Positions 43,865-53,104 of a stretch of DNA of 64,000 nt are shown one piece after another. Below the pieces are notes generated by a model. It was not told where the DNA came from. It saw nothing but the letters and a program-made list of their open reading frames with translations, and made no database searches. Every line of letters begins with the position of its first letter. The stretch's first letter is position 1. A program made the translations under genes and the position numbers. This DNA is from WTGA01 sp965231865 (GTDB lineage: Bacteria; Pseudomonadota; Gammaproteobacteria; Arenicellales; Poriferihabitantaceae), in contig CBDDOJ010000002.1 in NCBI GenBank assembly GCA_965231865.1, positions 1,054,001 through 1,118,000 on the forward strand, read 5' to 3'.

Positions 43865-44290
43865 ATGAGGCAGACCCTGTATGGCCGCAAGAAACGGTTG
43901 ATGGGAGAAATCAACGTCGTGCCATATATTGATGTCATGCTTGTTTTGCTGATCATATTCATGGTGACGGCTTCCCTGTTAAGCACCGGTGTAACCGTCG
44001 AGTTACCCAAGGCGGTGGCCAACCCCATTCCGAACCAGGAAGAAGAACCGTTTGTCGTTACCGTGGACGCAGACGGCAATTACTATCTCAATGACAACGA
44101 GGAAGCCATCTCCTCAGACCGGGAAATCGGGTTAACCGCCAGGGCGGCATTACAGCGGAACCCGGATTTGCTGTTTCTGGTCAGAGGGGACAGTGCTGCA
44201 GATTATGCGTTTGTAGTGAGGGCAATGGTGTTGCTGCAAAGCGCTGGTGTCGAATCCGTAGGATTGGTCACGGAGCCATCTGATTCCTGA
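43865..44290 (+). CDS. tolR: Tol-Pal system protein TolR
   Basis: A 141-residue single-span protein of the motor. Residues about 18-38 span the membrane with the conserved proton-carrying Asp in VVPYIDVMLVLLIIFMV. The periplasmic part (VDADGNYYLNDNE ... FLVRGDSAADY) is typical. A GGAGG precedes its ATG. It follows tolQ directly. Confidence 0.95.
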   Translation: MRQTLYGRKKRLMGEINVVPYIDVMLVLLIIFMVTASLLSTGVTVELPKAVANPIPNQEEEPFVVTVDADGNYYLNDNEEAISSDREIGLTARAALQRNPDLLFLVRGDSAADYAFVVRAMVLLQSAGVESVGLVTEPSDS

Positions 44291-44301
44291 CTAAAGGGTG
44301 A

Positions 44302-45327
44302 ATGAAACAACGCATCCAACAGTTCGCACAAATTTCCAAGTCCGCACTATTTACCCTTATTGTTCACAGCGTTTTACTGGCGGCGGTTCTGGCTGGTTTC
44401 TGGTGGCCGTTTTCAGGAAAAATACCGGATCAGGGCCAGGTGCAACCAATCCAGGCACAGGTGATATCCGAGGAGGAAGTGTTCAACCTGCAGGAAAAGA
44501 AAATTGAAGAAACTCTCCCTGCCAATGATCCGGAAGATCTGGAGAAAGCACAGGAAGAGGAGCGCAGGCGGCAGGAGGCGCTGGAGGCCGCGCGCAGGGA
44601 GGAAGAGAAGAAGAAGGCCGAGGAAGAGGAGCGCAGGCGGCAGGAGGCGCTGGAGGCCGCGCGCAGGGAGGAAGAGAAGAAGAAGGCCGAGGAAGAAGAG
44701 CGCAGGCGGCAGGAGGCGCTGGAAGCCGAGCGCAGGGAGGAAGAGAAGAAAAAGGCCGAGGAAGAGGAGCGCAGGCGGCAGGAGGCACTGGAGGCCAAGC
44801 GCAGGGAGGAAGAGAGAAAGAAGGCCGAGGAAGAGGAGCGCAAGCGGCAGGAGGCGCTGGAGGCCAAGCGCAGGGAGGAAGAGAGAAAGAAGGCCGAGGA
44901 AGAGGAGCGCAAGCGGCAGGAGGCGCTGGAGGCCAAGCGCAGGGAGGAAGAGAGAAAGAAGGCCGAGGAAGAGGAAGAACAACGCAAGCGGGAAAAAGAA
45001 CTTCAGGACCAGCTGGCCAGGACACGAACCCGGAACGAGGCGGAAAATGCGTTGGCTGCGCTGGTGGACAGAATTGCAGCGGCGGCGGAAAATAACTGGC
45101 GTCGCCCATGGAACAGCAGCCCGGGGCGAGTTGCGCTGATACGGGTAAGAGTTGCACGAAATGGTGAAGTACTATCGGCACATGTGGTAAAAAGCAGTGG
45201 AGACCAGGCATTCGATGAATCAGGGGAAATCGCAATCAAGAAAGCTTCCCCGCTTCCGTTTCCATCGGACCCGGAATATTATGAATTTATAAAAGAATTC
45301 AACATTAAATTTGCACCGGATGAGTAA
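44302..45327 (+). CDS. tolA: Tol-Pal system protein TolA
   Basis: A 341-residue inner-membrane-anchored protein that reaches through the periplasm to TolB and Pal. Order: an N-terminal membrane anchor (SALFTLIVHSVLLAAVLAGF), a long coiled coil of highly charged repeats (about residues 87-225), and a C-terminal globular domain with ISAAAENNWRR-like start and VARNGEVLSAHVVKSSGD. The coiled coil consists of six near-identical 23-residue units. The gene overlaps tolB by a few bases. Confidence 0.94.
   Translation: MKQRIQQFAQISKSALFTLIVHSVLLAAVLAGFWWPFSGKIPDQGQVQPIQAQVISEEEVFNLQEKKIEETLPANDPEDLEKAQEEERRRQEALEAARREEEKKKAEEEERRRQEALEAARREEEKKKAEEEERRRQEALEAERREEEKKKAEEEERRRQEALEAKRREEERKKAEEEERKRQEALEAKRREEERKKAEEEERKRQEALEAKRREEERKKAEEEEEQRKREKELQDQLARTRTRNEAENALAALVDRIAAAAENNWRRPWNSSPGRVALIRVRVARNGEVLSAHVVKSSGDQAFDESGEIAIKKASPLPFPSDPEYYEFIKEFNIKFAPDE
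44561..44974 (+). repeat. Six 69-bp tandem repeats encoding the TolA coiled coil
   Basis: Each unit encodes 23 residues of the form RRRQEALEAARREEEKKKAE plus EEE. Copies differ mainly at Ala/Glu/Lys (ALEAAR, ALEAER, ALEAKR) and in Lys/Arg (EEEKKK versus EEERKK). The near-identity at DNA level suggests recent expansion and length variation between strains, as seen for TolA in other bacteria. It keeps the reading frame. Confidence 0.93.
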
Positions 45328-46663
45328 TCAGGAAAAAAAACGGGTGTTTCGCACCGGACTTCTGGCGATATTGGTTCCGATATTGCTTGGCTACTCCCTG
45401 CCGGTGCTACCTGTGTTGACCATCGAAGTGACAAAAGGCACCAAGGCAGGGATTCCCATTGCCATCGTGCCGTTTGAGTTTCATGGCGTTCATCCTGACG
45501 AGCACCAGCCGGCGGATATTATTGAGTCTGACCTGGGTTTAAGTGGCCGATTCGAGTCGATTCCCAGGGACGCCTTTCTCAGCACCCCGAGTGATCTTAA
45601 ATCGGTCAACTTTAAAGACTGGCGGCTTATAAAATCGGAAGCGCTGGTGGTGGGCAAGGTCATCGATATCGGAAACAACCAGTATGAGATACGGTTTCGG
45701 TTGATCGATGTTTTCAGGGGAACCCAGCTGGCGGGTGACAAATTTACTGTACAGAAAAAACAGATCAGGAAGGCTTCTCATCGGATCAGCGATATTATCC
45801 ACAAGAAACTGACCGGAATAGAGGGTGCGTTCGAGACCAGAATTGCCTATGTCAAGGTTGCCGAGGTCAAGGTACAGGGTGAACCGGCAAGCATACGGTA
45901 TTTCCTCCAGATTGCGGAATCAGATGGATGGAACCCCAAAACCGTTCTGGAATCGGGTCAGCCAATCCTGTCCCCTGCCTGGTCCCCGGATGGGAACTGG
46001 CTTGCCTATGTTTCCTTTGAAAAAGACAGATCAATGATCTTTCTGCAGGATATCTGGAGCGGGAAAAGATCAAAAATTGCCGGGTTCGACGGACTCAACA
46101 GCGCACCTGCCTGGTCCCCGGACGGCAAAAAGGTTGCACTGACCCTGTCAAGGGACGGGAATCCTGAAGTATACATTTTTGATGTGGGGACCTCCGAACT
46201 GCGCAGATTGACCAGAAATACAGCGATCGATACGGAACCGGCCTGGTCCCCCGATGGAAAAAGCATTGTTTTTACTTCCGGTCGTTCCGGTGTACCACAG
46301 CTTTATCAAATGCCTGTCTCGGGGGGGTCCGCACAAAGATTGACCTTCAAGGGAAAGTATAATGCGGATGCTTCGTTTTCACCCGATGGACGGTCCATTG
46401 TTCTCATTACCAATCAGGGCAATGGGTATCGAGTTGGGATATACTCAACCCAGGATCGTACAATCCGTATTTTGACCTCGTCGCAACTGGATGAATCGCC
46501 ATCATTTGCGCCCAATGGAGACATGATTATGTATGCAACGCAAAAAAGTGGCCGCAAGATACTTGCCACCGTTTCCACTGACGGGCAAGTACAACAAACC
46601 TTAAAATTCCAGGGCGGTTCGGTTCGTGAGCCCGCCTGGCAACCATTCAACCGTAAATTGTAG
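45320..46663 (+). CDS. tolB: Tol-Pal system protein TolB
   Basis: A 447-residue periplasmic beta-propeller that binds Pal and TolA. An N-terminal signal (LLAILVPILLGYSLPVLPV) is followed by an alpha/beta domain (KAGIPIAIVPFEF) and WD-like blades with repeated AWSPDG motifs (SPAWSPDGNWLAYVS, SAPAWSPDGKKVALT, EPAWSPDGKSIVFTS). The ATG overlaps the end of tolA; an upstream TTG is less likely. Length matches the family. Confidence 0.95.
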   Translation: MSNQEKKRVFRTGLLAILVPILLGYSLPVLPVLTIEVTKGTKAGIPIAIVPFEFHGVHPDEHQPADIIESDLGLSGRFESIPRDAFLSTPSDLKSVNFKDWRLIKSEALVVGKVIDIGNNQYEIRFRLIDVFRGTQLAGDKFTVQKKQIRKASHRISDIIHKKLTGIEGAFETRIAYVKVAEVKVQGEPASIRYFLQIAESDGWNPKTVLESGQPILSPAWSPDGNWLAYVSFEKDRSMIFLQDIWSGKRSKIAGFDGLNSAPAWSPDGKKVALTLSRDGNPEVYIFDVGTSELRRLTRNTAIDTEPAWSPDGKSIVFTSGRSGVPQLYQMPVSGGSAQRLTFKGKYNADASFSPDGRSIVLITNQGNGYRVGIYSTQDRTIRILTSSQLDESPSFAPNGDMIMYATQKSGRKILATVSTDGQVQQTLKFQGGSVREPAWQPFNRKL

Positions 46664-46674
46664 AGGATGCTGAT

Positions 46675-47202
46675 ATGTTAAACATTTATAAATTACTGAT
46701 TATCCTGGTGACCAGTTTTGTCATCGCTGCCTGTGCAGGGACCAAACCGGATGATGAAGCACAGGGCGAGGTGGTTGCTGAGCCGGTAGGAGGTACGGTG
46801 GGAGCCAGTTCAAGCGGTCTTGATGAAGAGGAATCAGGCAGTGGTTCCGGGCTGGAAGATGGTTCCGCAGACATATTGAGCCAGCGCGTCATCTATTTTG
46901 AGTATGACAGCAGCCTGCTGACCCCTGAAAATGAGGAGATTGTCCAGGCCCACGCAAATCATCTCGCACAGTCTCCGGGAGTGGACATTATTCTTGAAGG
47001 CCATGCGGACGAGCGCGGAACCCGTGAATATAATCTTGCCCTGGGGGAAGAGCGCGCGAAATCTGTTGCAAACCTGTTTCAGGCGCTGGGGGTCAGCCCG
47101 GACCGTGTTCAAATAATTTCCTACGGGGAAGAGCGGCCAGCGTTACTCGGCAGCGATGAAGGGGCATGGAGCCTGAACAGGCGGGTCGAGTTATTATATT
47201 GA
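46675..47202 (+). CDS. pal: Peptidoglycan-associated lipoprotein Pal
   Basis: A 175-residue outer membrane lipoprotein. The lipobox is VIAAC with Cys20 as the lipidated residue. The C-terminal OmpA-like peptidoglycan-binding domain contains IYFEYDSSLLTPENEEIV, VDIILEGHADERGTREYNLAL and NRRVELLY. It lies 11 bases after tolB. The linker (residues 25-65) is Gly/Glu/Ser-rich, longer than in many Pal proteins. Confidence 0.95.
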   Translation: MLNIYKLLIILVTSFVIAACAGTKPDDEAQGEVVAEPVGGTVGASSSGLDEEESGSGSGLEDGSADILSQRVIYFEYDSSLLTPENEEIVQAHANHLAQSPGVDIILEGHADERGTREYNLALGEERAKSVANLFQALGVSPDRVQIISYGEERPALLGSDEGAWSLNRRVELLY

Positions 47203-47284
47203 ACCTCGGGATTCGCTTTGCGGGACTTGAGCATTTTGCTCAGGTATACTGGAGCGGATAGGGAGTGACTGCATTGCACTGCTC

Positions 47285-48175
47285 ATGAATAAATTTGTTC
47301 GAATCAAGATTTTTCTGATGACTGGCGTGCTGGCGGCCGGTTGTGCGCCGGTGCCACCTCCCCCCCAGGAGCCTGTTCAGGTCGATCCCGCCGAGGAAAC
47401 ACAGAATGAACAGGTTCTCGAGACATTGTCTGTTCTGACGGAAATCAAGCAGGAACTCAAACAGCTGAGAAATTCCGTTGAAGAACTGGAATTCGAGACG
47501 GAATATTCCAAGCGACGGCAACGGGACCTTTTTCAGGATATCGACAGACGGTTAACCAGTCTTGAGAGAAATGCCCCAACCCCTGGTTCGGAAACCCAGG
47601 GTCCGCTGTTGAACAATGAGAATGGTCAAGGGGTTGCTGACAACGCTCTTTCACAGGACACTTCTGCGGACACCGGCGATTCCGATTCACAGGAAGCGGG
47701 GGAGAACGGTGAAGTTCCGGTTGCCGCCGAACCGGATGACCCGGTTTCTTCCATTCCCGAGGTTCCCGAATCGGACTCTGTTACATTGGAAGAACAGCAG
47801 GCGTACGAAGCCGCATTCGATTTGCTGAAGCAAAGCCTGTACGAAGATGCCATCGACCGGTTTCAGCAGCTTGCGGAGACCTGGCCCAATAGCCAGCTGG
47901 CGGACGATGCCTATTACTGGATGTCCGAAGCCATGTATGTCATCCGGGAATTTGAACACGCATTAAAGGGATTCCGGGCTCTGGTGGTCCGGTATCCCGA
48001 CAGCCAGCGTGTTCCGGAAGCATTGCTTAAGATTGGCTATATACAATATGACATCGGCGCCTATGACGATGCCGCCGAAACATTCAGGGATGTACTGTCA
48101 AGATTTCCAGGACACCAGGTTACCGTTTCTGCACAAACCCGGTTGAGGCGTATTGAGCAAACCATTCAGGAGTAG
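47285..48175 (+). CDS. cpoB: Tol-Pal system protein CpoB (YbgF), with a lipobox
   Basis: A 296-residue protein that coordinates cell-wall synthesis with outer membrane constriction. Order: signal sequence, an N-terminal coiled-coil segment (EQVLETLSVLTEIKQELKQL), a low-complexity acidic linker, and C-terminal TPR repeats (AFDLLKQSLYEDAIDRFQQL, DDAYYWMSEAMYVIREFEHA). The signal ends in VLAAGC at residues 16-21, a lipobox, whereas typical CpoB is soluble. TGAGCA/TGCTCA forms a small hairpin upstream at 47228-47242. It closes the tol-pal operon. Confidence 0.9.
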   Translation: MNKFVRIKIFLMTGVLAAGCAPVPPPPQEPVQVDPAEETQNEQVLETLSVLTEIKQELKQLRNSVEELEFETEYSKRRQRDLFQDIDRRLTSLERNAPTPGSETQGPLLNNENGQGVADNALSQDTSADTGDSDSQEAGENGEVPVAAEPDDPVSSIPEVPESDSVTLEEQQAYEAAFDLLKQSLYEDAIDRFQQLAETWPNSQLADDAYYWMSEAMYVIREFEHALKGFRALVVRYPDSQRVPEALLKIGYIQYDIGAYDDAAETFRDVLSRFPGHQVTVSAQTRLRRIEQTIQE

Positions 48176-48287
48176 TTGACGGGTGCGTTTCCGTAGCCGA
48201 TGGGAATTTTGTTTGACATGGTTTGTGCATAAAAGGATAATCCTGCCCCCTGTTTTAGCGCAATAAAATAAAGTGCTTAAGATAACC

Positions 48288-48363
48288 GGGGCGTTAGCTC
48301 AGTTGGTAGAGCAGCTGACTTTTAATCAGCGGGTCACAGGTTCGATTCCTGTACGCCCCACCA
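48288..48363 (+). tRNA. tRNA-Lys (anticodon UUU)
   Basis: A complete 76-base cloverleaf with encoded CCA. The acceptor stem pairs GGGGCGT with ACGCCCC, the D arm reads TAGCTCAGTTGGTAGAGCA, the anticodon loop CTTTTAA has anticodon TTT, and the T loop GGTTCGATTCC. Its position after cpoB is common in gammaproteobacteria. Confidence 0.96.
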
Positions 48364-48703
48364 GTCGATGACCGGTCCACGGAGGGTCACCGGCACCCCA
48401 TATGGGTGCTCCGCATCCTTGTCAAATGCTCCCTCTGGTATTCATGAACAGGTTTCGGCACGGATGTGAGCATGCGTGCCACGATGAAAATCATCGGTGC
48501 GCGTTCCTTCCCCGGGAGGAACGACGAAAACGACGACAGTTGCCAATCCGGGCGGTCTCCAAGTTGATCCTGGTTTCGCACCCTCCTTATGGATGCGGAC
48601 AACACCCGGCCTTTCCCGTCTTTCGATTGCCCGTTGACCCATCCGGCTATCTTCCGTTGGGCAACCCGATGCCTGTCAATTTATTCTCCATGGGGATATC
48701 AGG
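48364..48703. other. Intergenic region after tRNA-Lys
   Basis: About 340 bases with no supported gene. It begins the accessory region, and tRNA 3' ends are frequent integration sites, but I see no duplicated tRNA end or integrase here. Confidence 0.35.
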
Positions 48704-48988
48704 ATGAAAAACCAGGTTTTCATAGAAGAAATACAACAGGCAGAACTCGGCAAGATGAATACCGGGATTTCCAAAACCAGTGCGGAAACCGAAAAAGTGA
48801 ACACGGAGACGGCGAAATTGGCCGGGGACATGGATGCCCGGCTCGCCGAGATACGCAGGATGAATGAGGATGCTGCGGCAGCCCAGGCAGAAGCCGCCCT
48901 GTTTTACAAAAAATCCGGCTGGTACCCGTTTGCGGTGGGGTCAGGTGCGACGCTTGTCATTTTTGTAATCGCCGAGCTTTTCCTGTAA
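48704..48988 (+). CDS. Small coiled-coil membrane protein
   Basis: A 94-residue protein: a charged helical N-terminal part with heptad-like Glu/Lys/Ala pattern (TSAETEKVNTETAKLAGDMD, AEIRRMNEDAAAAQAEAA), then one transmembrane helix near the C-terminus (WYPFAVGSGATLVIFVIAEL). No signal peptide. An AGG lies just before the ATG. Such tail-anchored coiled-coil proteins occur near phage or stress genes, but I recognise no family. It stands alone between tRNA-Lys and the Rieske oxygenase. Confidence 0.6.
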   Translation: MKNQVFIEEIQQAELGKMNTGISKTSAETEKVNTETAKLAGDMDARLAEIRRMNEDAAAAQAEAALFYKKSGWYPFAVGSGATLVIFVIAELFL

Positions 48989-49208
48989 TCCGGATACCCG
49001 GTTTTGGGCAGAGTATTTTTTCCTGCCCATCAACCCGATCGAGGGTCGATTTCATCGGGATCATCGGTTCCCTGCTCGAAACTGGCCGAAGTGAGGTCAC
49101 ATTCAGGACCGGGAATATTCCGTTCCTTCCGGAAGAAAACCCGTTTATTTCCCTGGCCCGGGTTGCCGTGCCGGTTTGGTGTAATATCGACGGGTCACCA
49201 GATTCAAA

Positions 49209-50345
49209 ATGATGTACATTGATTCCATGTTTGATCCTGCACTGTATGCTGAAACCCGAAAACCATTGCTCCAGGCCCAGACCCTGCCTGCTCATTGCTA
49301 TACCTCTTCAGGTTTTTTTCAGCGGGAAGTTGAATCCATATTCTCATGTGCCTGGCATTTTGTCGGGCGCAACGATGAAATCCGGGAGACCGGGGCGTAC
49401 CGGGTGATTGATACCCGGGCAGGGTCCGCGATTGTATGCCGGGACGGGTCAGGGGAATTGCATGCTTTCGTCAATGCATGCCGTCACAGGGGGACCCGGC
49501 TGAAAGATGGCCAGGGCCGGTGCAACCGCCTGGTCTGCCCCTATCATGCCTGGACCTACAATCTGGACGGGTCGCTGCGAAAGACTCCGGGGTTCGGGAA
49601 TCCGGAGCAGTTCAATCCCTCGGATTTCTCGTTACAGGCGGTTCGGCTGGAAAGCTGGGGCAGTTTCCTGTTTGTCAATTTCAGCGCGAAGGCCCCTTCG
49701 CTCTTCGAGTGGATCGGGGACATGCCGGCAGTGTTTGCTGCACACAACCCGGAAGACCTGCGTTGCACCTGGCGAAAAGAATACCGGGTGAATGCGAACT
49801 GGAAATTTCTGATTGAGAATGCCCTGGAGGCCTATCATACCGGCACGGTTCACGGCGAAACCCTGGGAAGCCAGGATTCGGAGTCCGTTGAAACCCGTGG
49901 ACACTGGGATGCCCTGTATGTGCTGGGGGGCGAGGGGAAGAGCATTGCCACATTGCCCGGGGAAAACCAGGTTTTTCCGTTTATTTCCGGCTTGAGTGGA
50001 AAGGCATCCAGGGGCACCTGGTTTACGGTGGTTTATCCCTGTACCCAGATCGTGTTTTCCCAGGACTGTGCCTGGTGGCTGGATATGAAGCCGTTGTCCG
50101 TGGACCGGACCCTGGTTACGCTGGGGGGGTGTTTCCCTGCCTCGACGGTGGCGATGCCCGGGTTTGAACAACACGCCACCGCCTTTTATGAGCGGTGGTC
50201 CACCGCAACGCCCGAAGACAATCAAATCGCTGAAGCCCAGCAGTGCGGCCATGCTTCCGGCCTGAACCTGCCGGGGAGATACTCGAGCAGGGAACATTGT
50301 GTGCATGCACTGGACAACTGGGTTCTTGACCGGGTGCTGGACTGA
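49209..50345 (+). CDS. Rieske non-haem iron oxygenase alpha subunit
   Basis: A 378-residue aromatic-ring-hydroxylating-type oxygenase. The Rieske [2Fe-2S] motif is CRHRG at 91-95 and CPYHAW at 110-115. The mononuclear iron site is NWKFLIENALEAYHTGTVHG, with H210 and H215 as ligands. Such enzymes demethylate or hydroxylate choline, betaine, aromatic and other compounds; the ferredoxin or reductase partner is not in this window. A downstream ATG (MFDPALYAE) could also be the start. It stands alone upstream of minus-strand genes. Confidence 0.88.
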   Translation: MMYIDSMFDPALYAETRKPLLQAQTLPAHCYTSSGFFQREVESIFSCAWHFVGRNDEIRETGAYRVIDTRAGSAIVCRDGSGELHAFVNACRHRGTRLKDGQGRCNRLVCPYHAWTYNLDGSLRKTPGFGNPEQFNPSDFSLQAVRLESWGSFLFVNFSAKAPSLFEWIGDMPAVFAAHNPEDLRCTWRKEYRVNANWKFLIENALEAYHTGTVHGETLGSQDSESVETRGHWDALYVLGGEGKSIATLPGENQVFPFISGLSGKASRGTWFTVVYPCTQIVFSQDCAWWLDMKPLSVDRTLVTLGGCFPASTVAMPGFEQHATAFYERWSTATPEDNQIAEAQQCGHASGLNLPGRYSSREHCVHALDNWVLDRVLD

Positions 50346-50462
50346 GCGGCCGGTCCCGGGGAAAAATACCGGACCGGCACGCAAGCAGCTTTTTTCTTCA
50401 GCCTGCGCCGCAGGGTCTGTCCCGGAGGGCCTCCCCGGGTGTTGCCCCGGCACCGGACAGGT

Positions 50463-50759
50463 TCAATTTCCGGACCCGGGAGAGAATAACCGGCATTGTG
50501 CGACCAGTTTTTCCTTGGCCGCTTTCCTCATTTTTCGTATCTCGAGTTCCCGGATACTTGCCGATGAACGACCAGTGCATCTTTCGGTATAGACCAGTGT
50601 CACCGGTCGTTTTGACCGGGCATATCGGGACCCCTTCCGGTCATCGCAATTGTGCTCCTGGATACGGCGTTCGATATCGGTGGAAATTCCCGTATACAGG
50701 GAACCGTCTTTGCAGCGTGCCATGTAGACAAACCAGTCAGGCGGAGGGGGCAATGACAA
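50463..50759 (-). CDS. GIY-YIG endonuclease-domain protein (UPF0213/YhbQ family)
   Basis: A 98-residue protein of the YhbQ type. The GIY-YIG core reads FVYMARCKDGSLYTGISTDI with Tyr and the catalytic Arg in IERRIQEH, and a later Glu in RELEIRK. Small single-domain members act on DNA in repair-like roles; the exact job is not established. Its start overlaps the 3' end of the SprT gene, so they are translationally coupled. Confidence 0.88.
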   Translation of the reverse strand: MSLPPPPDWFVYMARCKDGSLYTGISTDIERRIQEHNCDDRKGSRYARSKRPVTLVYTERCTGRSSASIRELEIRKMRKAAKEKLVAQCRLFSPGSGN

Positions 50760-51267
50760 GCTCCTGTCCGCAGTATTTGCAAAAATATTGCCGGCTCCCG
50801 GTTACAATCTTGTTGTGGATCCGCGCCGTCATCGAGTGTGGTATGCCGCAGCCGCATTGATATTCAAATCTCCGGTGCCTGCGCACCGGTATCCCGGACA
50901 TATCAAAATCACAGGTTCGTACCGGTTCCACCCCAAAATCCCACATCACCTGTTGCCATTCGTGTCCATGGGGCCGAACCGTCCTGCCGTACATTTTATG
51001 GATAATATAGTGCGCCACTTCATGGGGGATCGTCTCTGACAGGTTCTGGGCAAAGTATTTTGCAAACAGGTACGGGTTGTATCTTAATTCAGGCTGGTGG
51101 TTTCGCACCCGGTACATCCCTGCGGTTGCTCCAGTGAGGTTAAATCGAACCGGTATCAGGTTAAATTCCTGACCATAGAACTTTTTGGCCAGCCGGATAA
51201 ACTGATGGGTTCGCTCAATCACTTCAAGCTGTTGGGCCGTATCAATGGGCTGGATAATTTTTTTCAT
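50737..51267 (-). CDS. SprT-family zinc metalloprotease-like protein
   Basis: A 176-residue SprT-like protein. The active-site helix is SETIPHEVAHYIIHKMYG with HEXXH, and the third ligand lies in HGHEWQQVMWDFG. A C-terminal zinc ribbon follows (EYQCGCGIPHSM, YFCKYCGQELV). In eukaryotes the related SPRTN degrades DNA-protein crosslinks; the bacterial role is not proven. The ATG at the start of MKKIIQPIDT is chosen because the upstream extension does not look conserved. It overlaps the GIY-YIG gene. Confidence 0.85.
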   Translation of the reverse strand: MKKIIQPIDTAQQLEVIERTHQFIRLAKKFYGQEFNLIPVRFNLTGATAGMYRVRNHQPELRYNPYLFAKYFAQNLSETIPHEVAHYIIHKMYGRTVRPHGHEWQQVMWDFGVEPVRTCDFDMSGIPVRRHRRFEYQCGCGIPHSMTARIHNKIVTGSRQYFCKYCGQELVIAPSA

Positions 51268-51367
51268 GGAATGGGCTCGGTAGGCCACGGCGAGTATACC
51301 GGGGTATGGGTAATTTTGTAGAATTAAAGAGATCATTTTAATTCCACTCTTTGAGCCCTTCAGATTC

Positions 51368-52324
51368 ATGATATTGCCGGCAATCCCCCGTCTGGACTTC
51401 TCGGAACTCCCAGTGATAGACCTGGAGCGGCTCGGGCATGAGCCGGACAACGGACTTTGCATTGAAACGCTGGACCGGGCATGCCGCGATACCGGTTTTT
51501 TCTATGTGAAGAACCATGGTGTGGACTTTGGCCTGGTCAATGCCCTCCATCACCAGGCAAAATTATTTTTCGCCCTGCCACAGGAAGAGAAAAACCGGAT
51601 CATGATCAACCCTTGCATACGTGGTTACCTGCCCCTGGGTTACCGCAGTTATGAAGGAGAGGCCCGGGCCGGTACGAGCCATCAGGAAGGCTTCTGGATC
51701 GGCCATGAATACCAGGACAACCCGAATCACCCGCTGGAAGGTCCCAACCAGTGGCCGGAAAAGCCCCCGGAACTCAAGAGGATGATGCGGGCATACTGGC
51801 AGGCGGTTGAAGGCGTGAGCCGGGTATTGATCAGGGCGTTCGCCAGTGCACTGGGGCTCAGGCCGGATGATCTGGTTCCGTTGTTTGACAACCCGACCTC
51901 CCGGCTGAAACTGAATCACTACCCGCCCCAGGACAACCCGACCAGGGAGAATGAAATCGGGGTGGTGCCGCACAGCGACTCCGGGGCGTTCACGATTTTG
52001 TGGCAGGACCACCACGGCGGCCTTGAAATACAGAAAAAAAACGGCCATTGGGTGGGAGCGCCCCCTGTGGAAGGAACGTTTGTGGTCAATCTGGGCCATG
52101 TTATGCAGGTCTGGTCCAATGGCCGCTTTTCATCGACTCCGCACCGGGTCATCAATCGCGGGGGAAATGATCGCTACTCCATCCCGTTCTTTGTCAACCC
52201 CCATCCCATGGTCCGTATCCGGCCCCTGGTCGGGAATGGAGGCGGATTACTGGATTCGTTTGTGTATGGAGAGTACCAGCTTGACCTGTGGCGCCGGACC
52301 TTTCCCATTGCAGGCATTCCCTGA
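51368..52324 (+). CDS. Isopenicillin-N-synthase-like 2-oxoglutarate/Fe(II) oxygenase
   Basis: A 318-residue non-haem iron oxygenase of the plant-type 2OG (IPNS-like) family. The facial triad is H202 and D204 in GVVPHSDSGAFTIL and H259 in STPHRVINRG, and the 2OG-binding R269-X-S271 is in NDRYSIPFF. N-terminal PVIDLERLG is typical. It lies about 270 bases before TRAP transporter 2 on the same strand and so probably modifies the imported compound. The exact substrate is unknown. Confidence 0.87.
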   Translation: MILPAIPRLDFSELPVIDLERLGHEPDNGLCIETLDRACRDTGFFYVKNHGVDFGLVNALHHQAKLFFALPQEEKNRIMINPCIRGYLPLGYRSYEGEARAGTSHQEGFWIGHEYQDNPNHPLEGPNQWPEKPPELKRMMRAYWQAVEGVSRVLIRAFASALGLRPDDLVPLFDNPTSRLKLNHYPPQDNPTRENEIGVVPHSDSGAFTILWQDHHGGLEIQKKNGHWVGAPPVEGTFVVNLGHVMQVWSNGRFSSTPHRVINRGGNDRYSIPFFVNPHPMVRIRPLVGNGGGLLDSFVYGEYQLDLWRRTFPIAGIP

Positions 52325-52591
52325 CAGTCATGGAGCAGGTCTGGGGGCAGGTCATCCTGCCGGCAGAACCCCCGGGACCGGTCATCGTGGTGGACGGATA
52401 AGCCGGGCCGCCAATGCACCACTGAAAACAGAGTGCTGGACCGTTCATTCCAGCAGTTTTCGGCATGAAAGCGGAACGCGGCAGCCCGGGCCGGAGACGG
52501 ATGTTTCCGCCTGTCCCATGGCTTAATTCGTCAACGCGGATCGGATATGATATACACTACCGAAAAAAACGATAGGAGAAAACAGCATTTT

Positions 52592-53104
52592 ATGCCGACG
52601 TATATTATCAAATACGTTCGGGGAGTGGATTATGTGTCCACCAGGTTCGGGCGCCTGGCGATGTATACCATATTCTTGATGATCGGTATTTTGCTCCTCG
52701 GTGCCGTCACAAGAAATGTCATCAACATGCCGCTTTCGTGGACGGTGGAACTGGCGCAATTCACGATGGCCGCCTATTACATCGTCGGGGGAGCCTACTC
52801 CATGCAGCTCGGGAGCCACGTACGCATGGATTTGCTCTATGACCGGTACACAGACCGGACCAAGGCCAGAATCGACACCTGGACGAATTTCTTTTTGTTG
52901 TTTTACCTTGTCTGCCTGCTGGTCGGGTCCATTTCCAGCACGATTTATGCCATCGAATACGACCAGCGGAAATTTTCCCAATGGAATCCTTCGATGATTC
53001 CGATCAAAATAATCATGGTTTTCGGTATTGTCCTGATGTTGCTGCAGACCATCTCCACTTTCTTCAAGGATCTGGCGAAATCCAAGGGCATCCCCCTAGA
53101 ATGA
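52592..53104 (+). CDS. TRAP transporter small permease (DctQ family), system 2
   Basis: A small membrane subunit of 170 residues with four hydrophobic segments, starting from MPTYIIKYVRG; an upstream in-frame ATG at 52547 would add 15 residues. The DctQ pattern is visible in FLMIGILLLGAVTRNVIN and QLGSHVRMDLLYD. An AGGAG lies 13 bases before the chosen start. It overlaps the large permease (ATGA). Confidence 0.85.
   Translation: MPTYIIKYVRGVDYVSTRFGRLAMYTIFLMIGILLLGAVTRNVINMPLSWTVELAQFTMAAYYIVGGAYSMQLGSHVRMDLLYDRYTDRTKARIDTWTNFFLLFYLVCLLVGSISSTIYAIEYDQRKFSQWNPSMIPIKIIMVFGIVLMLLQTISTFFKDLAKSKGIPLE

Noticed and set aside
44561..44974. CRISPR array suggested by regular repeats
   Set aside because: The repeats are contiguous 69-bp coding units in tolA with no unique spacers.
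44413..45235. Leu- or Ser/Pro-rich minus-strand repeat proteins
   Set aside because: They are reverse readings of the TolA coiled-coil repeats.
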